A stretch of 12,575 nucleotides of DNA from UBA9715 sp964553375 (GTDB lineage: Bacteria; Actinomycetota; Coriobacteriia; Coriobacteriales; Eggerthellaceae): contig CAZKKN010000048.1 of assembly GCA_964553375.1 (NCBI GenBank), forward strand, positions 1 to 12,575. Reading direction: 5' to 3'. This document shows, one piece after another, positions 1 through 5,554 of the stretch (positions are counted from its first letter, which is position 1; every line of letters begins with the position of its first letter). Under the pieces are notes generated by a model. It did not search any database. It had not been told where the DNA came from and was given only the letters and a program-made list of their open reading frames with translations. Position numbers and translations under genes: made by a program.

Positions 1-1
1 G

Positions 2-55
2 GCAGAGCTCGTCAAGGAGACCCCTCGCTCTTGGCTGTACGTGCCTGAGCAGTAA
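2..55 (+). CDS. C-terminal end of an upstream gene (partial)
   Basis: Reading from base 2 gives AELVKETPRSWLYVPEQ followed by TAA at 53-55. The other two forward frames give less protein-like text (one is arginine- and serine-rich, the other ends sooner), so this frame is the best candidate for the tail of a gene that begins outside the window. A strong hairpin starts 15 bases after the stop, as expected at the end of a transcription unit. Seventeen residues are too few to name a family. Confidence 0.4.
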   Translation, partial: AELVKETPRSWLYVPEQ

Positions 56-70
56 GACCTGCTGACCTTT

Positions 71-103
71 AAGGGTGCTTTTGCCCCGAGCAGGAGCACC
101 CTT
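71..103 (+). terminator. GC-rich hairpin, probable terminator of the upstream gene
   Basis: AAGGGTGCT (71-79) pairs with AGCACCCTT (95-103). The stem continues inward through two U-G wobbles (80-81 with 93-94) and TGC:GCA (82-84 with 90-92), leaving the five-base loop CCCGA. This makes about 14 bp. No T-run follows, so it is either a U-tract-less terminator or a processed 3' end. It also makes a start at GTG 75 implausible for the next gene, because that codon lies inside the stem. Confidence 0.55.
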
Positions 104-119
104 ATCCCGATTCATCATT

Positions 120-127
120 GGAGGAAG
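120..127 (+). promoter_or_regulatory. Ribosome binding site deciding the start at 132
   Basis: GGAGGAAG lies seven bases before ATG 132 and is a near-consensus Shine-Dalgarno. No comparable site precedes the longer possible start at GTG 75. Confidence 0.8.
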
Positions 128-131
128 AATT

Positions 132-395
132 ATGTGTTTCAGACCAGCGGCTACGGTGACCATCGTCAAGTGTCTCGAATGCGACACCTTCAATAAACCC
201 ACCGATGCCACCTGCAAGAAGTGCGGTGCCGACCTCTCGGCTTCGAAGAAGGCGGCTCAGGATGCGATCGCTGCCACCACGCCTGATCGGCCCGCAGAGA
301 TCTCACTGAAGCCTAAGGGCCTCGACGACGCCCCCAAGGCTCCTGGTGCTCCCAAGGCTCCCAGTGCTCCCAAGGCCCCCGGTGCGCCTGAATAA
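132..395 (+). CDS. Small zinc-ribbon protein with APKAPG-repeat tail
   Basis: An 87-residue protein starting MCFRPAATVT. Residues 14-31 hold one zinc ribbon: C14-x-x-C17, ten residues, C28-x-x-C31, ending CKKCG. This arrangement normally binds a single structural zinc. Residues 33-66 are polar and probably unstructured. The tail (67-87) is three exact-length APKAPG/S units followed by APE, a low-complexity proline-lysine stretch. There is no signal peptide or membrane segment, so it is probably cytoplasmic. The start is fixed by GGAGGAAG at 120-127. The next gene, 53 bases downstream, carries the same ribbon module twice, so the two are probably co-transcribed and related in function. Substrate or partner is unknown; binding of nucleic acid or protein is a guess from the fold. 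Confidence 0.75.
   Translation: MCFRPAATVTIVKCLECDTFNKPTDATCKKCGADLSASKKAAQDAIAATTPDRPAEISLKPKGLDDAPKAPGAPKAPSAPKAPGAPE
330..383 (+). repeat. Three tandem 18-bp coding repeats (APKAPG/S)
   Basis: Three consecutive 18-base units, 330-347, 348-365 and 366-383, differ only at a few positions and each encode Ala-Pro-Lys-Ala-Pro-Gly/Ser. A truncated fourth unit (GCG CCT GAA) leads to the stop. The unit is a whole number of codons, so copy-number change would lengthen or shorten the tail without a frameshift. Confidence 0.85.
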
Positions 396-448
396 GGGAT
401 TATCGCGCGACCGTCGCATGAGGCATTTCCTGAAAGGGGGGAGGAAAC

Positions 449-790
449 GTGCCGAATTGCCGAACATGCAGCCCTTGGTGCCAGCGTTGCCATAAGAAAG
501 CAGAGTTCAAGTTCCCTATAGAATGTCCCGATTGCGGGTGGTACAACCCCTACGAGCGGGAGACCTGCAAGAAATGCGGGCGGGTCCTTGAACACGATGA
601 CACCAAGGCGGTTACGCATCTTAATGCGGAAGTGAAGAAGGCTTGCTTCTTCTGCACGCCTTTCGAGAAACCTTTGTGCGGTGATTGTTTGAAAGAAGGG
701 CGCACGAAGATTTGTCCTGAATGCGGAGCCTATGCTATCAGCAACAGGAAGGTGTGCAAGAAGTGCGGCTTCGAATTCGGAAGCTCCTAA
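449..790 (+). CDS. Small protein with multiple zinc ribbons (16 cysteines)
   Basis: A 113-residue protein with 16 cysteines arranged as eight CxxC knuckles: C4/C7, C11/C14, C26/C29, C40/C43, C66/C69, C77/C80, C89/C92 and C103/C106. Knuckles 26-43 and 89-106 each have exactly ten residues between the pairs and end CKKCG, the same module as in the preceding gene. The outer pairs (4-14 and 66-80) have shorter spacing, so up to four zinc sites are possible. The start is GTG at 449, four bases after a strong GGGGGGAGG (436-444). There is no signal peptide or transmembrane segment. It resembles zinc-ribbon proteins of the double-zinc-ribbon type, but no specific function can be read from it. It is probably co-transcribed with the zinc-ribbon gene 53 bases upstream. 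Confidence 0.75.
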   Translation: MPNCRTCSPWCQRCHKKAEFKFPIECPDCGWYNPYERETCKKCGRVLEHDDTKAVTHLNAEVKKACFFCTPFEKPLCGDCLKEGRTKICPECGAYAISNRKVCKKCGFEFGSS

Positions 791-829
791 TCGGGGGGTG
801 CTCGGGGAATCGCCCATATCAGCTTCTAG

Positions 830-916
830 GTAGCTTGTTTTTGCTTTACGAGTTGAATTATCAGTATCGGCTTTCAGAATGCCCTGTTTGAAATTATCAC
901 GACCAGACCTGTAAAG
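830..916 (+). promoter_or_regulatory. AT-richer intergenic stretch, possible promoter for the MFS gene
   Basis: The 211-base gap 791-1001 is the longest intergenic region in the window, and its middle is clearly more AT-rich than its surroundings. Two sigma-70-like candidates can be drawn: TTGAAT (853-858), 16 bases, CAGAAT (875-880); and TTGAAA (888-893), 16 bases, TGTAAA (910-915). Both are imperfect. A nine-base palindrome GTTCGGAAC (917-925) lies just downstream of the second. No known riboswitch was recognised. Confidence 0.3.
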
Positions 917-965
917 GTTCGGAACGGGGTTTCAGGTTCAGCATTATGACAAGCCCTAATTCCCG

Positions 966-979
966 GCCCTGGTAAGGGC
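966..979 (+). other. Small hairpin just before the MFS ribosome binding site
   Basis: GCCCT (966-970) pairs with AGGGC (975-979) around the four-base loop GGTA, ending nine bases before the Shine-Dalgarno AAGGAGGGG (988-996). Five base pairs could form in the leader, but this is short enough to be chance. Any effect on translation is inference. Confidence 0.3.
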
Positions 980-1001
980 AAGGGATTAAGGAGGGGTAGA
1001 A

Positions 1002-2279
1002 TTGGCTGCTCCAGAAAAGAAAAAGAACAACGCTGTGCGCGCTTGGCTCGTCGTCCTTGCGATCTTCGTGGCTGGTATCGCCATGGCCTGGACGCAGAAC
1101 AAGGTTCTGCCGGTTATCGGCTTGGTTCAGGTGGATCTTAACGTAAGTGCCGGCGTTGCCGGATGGATCTCCGGCATCTTCAACGTCTTGGGTATCGTCT
1201 TGGCGTTCCCGGCTGTGGCCATGGTGCGTAAATGGGGCGTTGTCAAAGGCGGCATCATCTCCATCGCCGTTACTTTGATCGGCGCCGTTATCGGCTTTTT
1301 CGCAGGTGACGAGTACATGCTGCTCATCAGCCGCGTGATCGAGGGCTTCGGCATCAGTTTGATATCGATCATCGCTCCCTCCACCATCTCCATGTGGTTC
1401 CCGTCCAATAAGCGCAGCTTCCCCATGGGCATTTGGAGTTCATGGCAGATGGTCGCCATCGCCGGCGGCTTCCTGCTCACCGGTAGCATCATCGGCCCGG
1501 ATGCCGTGTGGAAGCATATGTGGATCGTCAGCATCGTGCTTTTGGCCTTGGGCGTCATCCTCTTCGCTGCCATCGTGCGCACTCCTCCGGCCGATCAGAA
1601 CTACGCCGACGTTGAGGACACTTCCGTCAAGATCACCGAAGTGTTCAAGTACAAGGCCGTATACATCATCGGCATCGGCGGCATCGGCTTCGGCGTGGCT
1701 ATCATGACCTTCGCCACCTGGATCGCCACCTATTGGACCAACGCTGCAGGCCTCGATCCCGCTACCGCGAACAGCATCGTGGGTTATGTGTATCTGGCAG
1801 AGATCTTCACAGCTATGATCGGCGGTTGGATTCTCACGCGCATCAAGACGCTTAAGAGCCGCCAGCGCTTCGTGGCCGTCGATGGCATCCTGTACGCTTT
1901 CGTGTTCTTCGCCGCGTATCACGTGGTGGATATGTGGGCCATCGTTGTGGTCTGCGTCCTCTACTGCTGCCTGGAAGGCGTTTTCGCCGCAGCCATGTGG
2001 ACGTTCGCTACGCAGGTAGTGCCCGATCCGCGCCTTGCGGGTGGTTCCACGGCGCTCTTCTCCATGTTCCTGAACTTCGGTATGATGCTCGGTGGCCCCA
2101 TCGCCGGCATGATCCTGGACGCAACTGCCGGAATGGGTTGGGGCTATGTGGCCATCGTGGCCACCGTTGCCCAGCTCATCGGCGGCATCTCGTTCGGCCT
2201 GCTCAAGCTTCATGGCGACGAGGAGACCGAGGCCGAGATCCTGGCTGACGAGGCGAAGAAGAAGGAACTCGACGCATAA
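1002..2279 (+). CDS. Major facilitator superfamily transporter (first of a paralogous pair)
   Basis: A 425-residue hydrophobic protein with about twelve predicted membrane helices, the usual MFS size, acting in the cytoplasmic membrane. The start is TTG 1002, five bases after AAGGAGGGG (988-996). Helix 1 carries AGIAMAWTQNKVLP (24-37), the loop 2-3 region reads VRKWGVVKGG (75-84), a loose form of MFS motif A, and helix 4 with the following loop carries SRVIEG (110-115), MWFP (131-134), KR (137-138) and PMGIW (141-145). The C-terminal tail (about 402-425) is highly charged and cytoplasmic. The same landmarks occur in the second carrier downstream, so the two arose by duplication. The amidohydrolase between them suggests a substrate or product of that enzyme as cargo. 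The cargo itself and the direction of transport cannot be read from sequence. Confidence 0.88.
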   Translation: MAAPEKKKNNAVRAWLVVLAIFVAGIAMAWTQNKVLPVIGLVQVDLNVSAGVAGWISGIFNVLGIVLAFPAVAMVRKWGVVKGGIISIAVTLIGAVIGFFAGDEYMLLISRVIEGFGISLISIIAPSTISMWFPSNKRSFPMGIWSSWQMVAIAGGFLLTGSIIGPDAVWKHMWIVSIVLLALGVILFAAIVRTPPADQNYADVEDTSVKITEVFKYKAVYIIGIGGIGFGVAIMTFATWIATYWTNAAGLDPATANSIVGYVYLAEIFTAMIGGWILTRIKTLKSRQRFVAVDGILYAFVFFAAYHVVDMWAIVVVCVLYCCLEGVFAAAMWTFATQVVPDPRLAGGSTALFSMFLNFGMMLGGPIAGMILDATAGMGWGYVAIVATVAQLIGGISFGLLKLHGDEETEAEILADEAKKKELDA

Positions 2280-2317
2280 ATCGCATGCTTGATTGAAAAA
2301 CTGAGCTTCGAATTCAC

Positions 2318-2346
2318 GGCGGCATGCGAGTCCATTGCATGCCGCC
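2318..2346 (+). terminator. Hairpin after the first MFS gene, probable terminator
   Basis: GGCGGCATGC (2318-2327) pairs perfectly with GCATGCCGCC (2337-2346) around a nine-base loop, 38 bases after the MFS stop codon. There is no T-run after it (ATTGTC). The 5' arm could alternatively pair with TCGCATGC (2281-2288) through GCATGCGA (2322-2329), giving a competing 8-bp stem. Confidence 0.5.
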
Positions 2347-2365
2347 ATTGTCAAGAACCCCATTA

Positions 2366-2413
2366 GCTCCGGTTGCGCGCGGCACGCCGGAAAGGCGAAA
2401 GCCGAATCGGAGC
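2366..2413 (+). promoter_or_regulatory. Structured leader directly before the amidohydrolase ribosome binding site
   Basis: A nested stem can be drawn: GCTCCGGTT (2366-2374) with AATCGGAGC (2405-2413), nine pairs including one G-U; then CGGC (2380-2383) with GCCG (2401-2404); then CGCC (2385-2388) with GGCG (2394-2397) around loop GGAAA. The asymmetries are a five-base bulge GCGCG (2375-2379) and A2384 opposite AAA. The structure ends eight bases before AAGGTGA (2422-2428), the likely Shine-Dalgarno of the gene at 2432. It is too elaborate to ignore but matches no riboswitch class I recognise. Confidence 0.4.
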
Positions 2414-2431
2414 GGAAAGGCAAGGTGAACC

Positions 2432-4096
2432 ATGAAGGAATGGTATCCAGAAGCAGACCTTGTTATCCAGCATGCGAAGGTATACACGGTTGCCATCACC
2501 GTTGAGGAGGTGCAGGCGGGCAAGCGCGACTTCCCCATCATCGAGAACGGCGGCGTGGCAGCCAAGGACGGTAAGATCATCGCCGTGGGCGAAGCGGGCG
2601 CCATGGACCAATTCATCGGGCCCCGCACCGAAGTCATCGATGCTCCCGGCTCCATCGTGCTTCCCGGCTTCATCGAGAGCCACATGCACTGCACCTGGAC
2701 CGGCAACAACCTGCGCAATATCGATTTCAGGCCCTTGACGAAACGCGAGGACGTCAAGGCTATCATCAAGGAATACGCCGACAAGACGCCCGACGGCGAG
2801 TGGATCCAGGGCAACAGCTGGAACGAGTTGGTGTGGGACGATCCCACGGCCCTCACCCTGGAAGAGCTCGATGAGCTTTGCCCCAACAATCCCCTGTTCT
2901 GCATGCGCACATGCTTCCATACGGCCATGGTGAACAGCCGCGCCATCGAGATAGCGGGCATCACGGCGCAGACCGAGGATCCCGAAGGCGGCACCATCGG
3001 CCATACGGAAGACGGGGCCTTGGACGGCTATCTCTTCGAGAACTCCGCCATGGACCTGGTTCAGCGGGTGATCCCCGAGCTCACCGCCAGCCAGCGCATC
3101 GAGAGCATCGAGGCCGTGGGCAAGTACCTGAACAGCCTCGGCATCACCAGCGCCATCGACGCGAACCTGCTCTTCGACCAGATGCGCACGTATCTGGAAG
3201 CGAAAAACGAGGGCAAGCTGTCCTATCGCGCGAATCTGATGTTCTATCTGGATTCGGCCTACGGCGATAAAGAGACCCATCTGCGCCGCTTGGAGGAGAT
3301 GGATTGCGTCACGGGCTTCGGCGATGAGATGCTGAAACTCAACGGCGTGAAGGTCACGCTGGACGGCATTCCCGCCACCTACACCGCGTTGATGCGCGAG
3401 GGTTATAAGACCCGTCCCGATTACTGCGGCTCCAGCGTTTGGACCCAGGAGGAGATAACCGCTTTCGTGTGCAAAGCCCAGGAGCTGGGCTGGCAGTTCG
3501 GCATCCACACCATCGGCGATGCGGCAGAGGACATGGCCCTCAATGCCTTCGAGGCGGCGAGCGAGATCAGCGATGTGCGCCCGCGCCATCATTATCTCAT
3601 CCATTATCAGTTCCCCCATACCGATCAGTTCCCGCGCATGCGTGAGATGAACATCGGTGCCACGGTCCAGCCTACGCTGGTCTCCACTATGGGCGAGGCG
3701 CCGCAGTTCTACGAGGAGCAGGCCATGCGCATCCAATCGCCGGGTATGCTCTTCGATAACGGAATCGTCTGCGGCGGCGGGTCGGACAGCCCCGTTGTGC
3801 CGCCGGACCCCATGATGGGCATGTACTACGCCATAACCCGTTTGGACGAGACCACCGGCAACACGTTGTCCAACGGCGACGAGTCCAAGGTAACGCCTAT
3901 CGAGGCGCTGCTGATGTGGACGAAGAACGCTGCCTGGTTCCTCCACGATGAGGACAAGCTGGGCTCCATCGAGGTGGGCAACCTGGCCGACCTGGTGATG
4001 TTCCCGAAGGACTTCATCACCGGCGACGTTGAGGAATACCGCACCGTGAAGGTGAGCAAGACCATCTTGGGCGGCAAGGTGATTTACGAGGCCTAA
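2432..4096 (+). CDS. YtcJ-type amidohydrolase (amidohydrolase family 3)
   Basis: A 554-residue metal-dependent hydrolase, normal length for the YtcJ / N-substituted formamide deformylase group. The N-terminal beta-sandwich (about 8-78) leads into PGFIESHMH, giving the metal-binding HxH at H84 and H86. The TIM barrel continues with GVKVTLDG (K307, candidate carboxylated lysine), GIHTIGD (H359), LIHYQF (H391) and GGGSDSP (D452), the expected order of metal and catalytic residues. The C-terminal part returns to the sandwich with GNLADLVMF and GGKVIYEA. It lacks a signal peptide and is probably cytoplasmic. ATG 2432 follows AAGGTGA at 2422-2428. Flanking MFS paralogues suggest uptake of its substrate or export of a product. 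Substrate is unknown; hydrolysis of an amide or N-acyl bond is inferred from the family, whose members are very diverse. Confidence 0.9.
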   Translation: MKEWYPEADLVIQHAKVYTVAITVEEVQAGKRDFPIIENGGVAAKDGKIIAVGEAGAMDQFIGPRTEVIDAPGSIVLPGFIESHMHCTWTGNNLRNIDFRPLTKREDVKAIIKEYADKTPDGEWIQGNSWNELVWDDPTALTLEELDELCPNNPLFCMRTCFHTAMVNSRAIEIAGITAQTEDPEGGTIGHTEDGALDGYLFENSAMDLVQRVIPELTASQRIESIEAVGKYLNSLGITSAIDANLLFDQMRTYLEAKNEGKLSYRANLMFYLDSAYGDKETHLRRLEEMDCVTGFGDEMLKLNGVKVTLDGIPATYTALMREGYKTRPDYCGSSVWTQEEITAFVCKAQELGWQFGIHTIGDAAEDMALNAFEAASEISDVRPRHHYLIHYQFPHTDQFPRMREMNIGATVQPTLVSTMGEAPQFYEEQAMRIQSPGMLFDNGIVCGGGSDSPVVPPDPMMGMYYAITRLDETTGNTLSNGDESKVTPIEALLMWTKNAAWFLHDEDKLGSIEVGNLADLVMFPKDFITGDVEEYRTVKVSKTILGGKVIYEA

Positions 4097-4115
4097 CGGC
4101 CCCATGGGAAAACAC

Positions 4116-4146
4116 GGAAGCGCGCTTTCCTTCAAGGCGCGCTTCC
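4116..4146 (+). terminator. Strong hairpin after the amidohydrolase gene
   Basis: GGAAGCGCGC (4116-4125) pairs perfectly with GCGCGCTTCC (4137-4146). One U-G and two U-A pairs extend the stem inward, leaving the loop CCTTC (4129-4133), about 13 bp in total. It lies 19 bases after the stop codon. No T-run follows, so termination may be partial and the second MFS gene could still be read through. Confidence 0.55.
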
Positions 4147-4198
4147 CTATGAGAGACGAGGTCGAACCTGCCGCAGATGCGGAGATTGGTTCGGATGC

Positions 4199-4202
4199 GA
4201 GG
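4199..4202 (+). promoter_or_regulatory. Weak ribosome binding site supporting the start at 4210
   Basis: GAGG lies seven bases before ATG 4210. The in-frame ATG at 4177 has no purine-rich site before it and would add MRRLVRMRGCK to a protein whose paralogue has a short N-terminus, so 4210 is preferred. Confidence 0.55.
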
Positions 4203-4209
4203 TTGCAAG

Positions 4210-5436
4210 ATGAATACGAAGAAGGCCTGGATCGTGGCCCTGGCGACGATCTTCGCTGGAATCGCGTTGGCGCTCGTTCAGAACAAAGTGGCTCCCTGCA
4301 TGCTTGTTCTGCAAGAGGCGCTTCACATCGATATGGCCACCGCGGGGTGGCTCAGTTCCGTCTTTTCGCTGGTGGGGATTATCATCGCCATCCCGGCAGC
4401 GGTTATTCTGAATAAGATCGGACCCAAGAAGGGCGGCATCATAGCATTGGCTTGCGCCATCGGCGGCTCGCTCATAGGCCTCGCCTTCGAGAACACCGCC
4501 GTGCTCATGATCAGCCGCGTCATCGAGGGCATGGGCGTGGGCCTGATGTCCGTGATCGGTCCGGCGGTCATCGCCATGTGGTTCCCGGAGACGAAGCGCG
4601 GGTTGCCCATGAGCATCTGGGCGGTCTATCAGATGTGCGCCCAGGCCGTCATGTTCTTCTTGGGCGGCGTGCTCACGATGAATTTCGGCTGGCAGGGCAT
4701 GTGGTGGTTCGGCCTGGCGGCCTGCGTCGTGGCTTTGGTGTTCTATATCGTCTGCGTTAAGAGCCCGCGCCCCGAAGACAGCTTCGCCGATGTGGAAAGC
4801 GAGGAGGTTTCCATCATTGAGGGCATCAAGTCGCCTTTCCCTTGGCTGATGTCCTTGGTCACCATGTGCTTCTGCATAGCCTGCTTCGGCTTCGTGAACT
4901 GGGTTGCCACCTGCTGGTCGGACATCTACGGCTGGTCTGTGGACGAGGCGAACAACTGGGTGGCCTGCTTCTCGCTGGGTGCTGTGGTTGCGGCGCTGGT
5001 GTGGGGCTCCATCCTGAACAAGGTGCGCAACCAGAAGGTGTTCGGATCGCTCATGCTCATCCTGTATGGCGTGGTGGTGCTTTGGGGCATGGTCTTCGGC
5101 AACCCCATGCTCATCGTGCCGTTCGTGATCGTCTACGCTTTCGCCGATGCGGGTTTCCCCTGCGTGCTGTGGACCATGACGGCCCTCACGGTGAAAAAGC
5201 CCCAGTTGGCCGGTGTGGCCCTGGGCGTGGTGTCTATCGGCTTCAATCTAGGCATCCTCTTAGGGCCGCCGCTCATCGGTGCCGTGGCCCAGTCGTTCGG
5301 TTGGACCGTGGCGGCGCTGGTGATGTGCGCTTTCTGCGTCTTGGCTGCGGTGCTTCTTCTGCCCCTGAAGCTCTATTCCCAGGAGCAGGCGGCTGTGGTG
5401 GAGGAATCCGTCGAGGTCATTGAGGACGTAGCCTAG
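4210..5436 (+). CDS. Major facilitator superfamily transporter (second of a paralogous pair)
   Basis: A 408-residue carrier with about twelve predicted membrane helices. It repeats the landmarks of the first MFS gene nearly one for one: AGIALALVQNKVAP (16-29), the KIGPKKGGI loop (69-77), SRVIEG (102-107), MWFP (123-126), KR (129-130) and PMSIW (133-137), and a central FADVESEEVSIIEG loop like the YADVEDTSVKITEV loop of its paralogue. This shows common ancestry rather than just shared fold. The C-terminal tail is acidic. It follows the amidohydrolase by 113 bases that include a strong hairpin, so it may have its own or attenuated expression. Relative to the first carrier it may take a different but related cargo, or work in the opposite direction. 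Both ideas are inference. Confidence 0.87.
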   Translation: MNTKKAWIVALATIFAGIALALVQNKVAPCMLVLQEALHIDMATAGWLSSVFSLVGIIIAIPAAVILNKIGPKKGGIIALACAIGGSLIGLAFENTAVLMISRVIEGMGVGLMSVIGPAVIAMWFPETKRGLPMSIWAVYQMCAQAVMFFLGGVLTMNFGWQGMWWFGLAACVVALVFYIVCVKSPRPEDSFADVESEEVSIIEGIKSPFPWLMSLVTMCFCIACFGFVNWVATCWSDIYGWSVDEANNWVACFSLGAVVAALVWGSILNKVRNQKVFGSLMLILYGVVVLWGMVFGNPMLIVPFVIVYAFADAGFPCVLWTMTALTVKKPQLAGVALGVVSIGFNLGILLGPPLIGAVAQSFGWTVAALVMCAFCVLAAVLLLPLKLYSQEQAAVVEESVEVIEDVA

Positions 5437-5480
5437 CGCCGGGCGCGATCCGATGTCGCAAAGGGAACGGCTTGAGAGCA

Positions 5481-5517
5481 CCGAAGGGGCAGGGCGCGCG
5501 CGGGTCCTGCCCTTCGG
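5481..5517 (+). terminator. Hairpin separating the transporter block from the LRR operon
   Basis: CCGAAGGGGCAGG (5481-5493) pairs with CCTGCCCTTCGG (5506-5517) with a single bulged G, giving 12 bp around a GC-rich 12-base loop. It lies 44 bases after the second MFS stop and 37 bases before the next start. This placement marks an operon boundary, although again no T-run follows. It also argues against the upstream in-frame ATG at 5453, which would put the hairpin inside a gene. Confidence 0.6.
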
Positions 5518-5535
5518 CGTTGTGATGAGGGATTT

Positions 5536-5542
5536 GAAGGAG
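5536..5542 (+). promoter_or_regulatory. Ribosome binding site of the LRR gene
   Basis: GAAGGAG lies 12 bases before ATG 5555, somewhat far, with more purines (AAGAAGAG) in between. No comparable site precedes the alternative ATGs at 5453 or 5525. Confidence 0.5.
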
Positions 5543-5554
5543 AAGAAGAGCCCT

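Noticed and set aside
75..131. Upstream extension of the first zinc-ribbon gene to GTG 75
   Set aside because: The codon lies inside the 71-103 hairpin and lacks a ribosome binding site, whereas ATG 132 has a strong one.
402..416. Small GCGA-ccg-TCGC hairpin between the two zinc-ribbon genes
   Set aside because: Four base pairs in GC-rich DNA are expected by chance.
820..842. Possible terminator after the second zinc-ribbon gene (AGCTTCTAGGTAGCT then a T-rich run)
   Set aside because: Only three or four bases could pair, so it is too weak to call despite the Ts that follow.
2363..4135. A 590-codon open frame on the - strand opposite the amidohydrolase
   Set aside because: It mirrors a gene with full catalytic motifs, has no recognisable domain, and is explained by strong G/C bias at third codon positions.
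5453..5554. Upstream extension of the LRR gene to ATG 5453
   Set aside because: The added 34 codons would run through the operon-boundary hairpin and have no good ribosome binding site.
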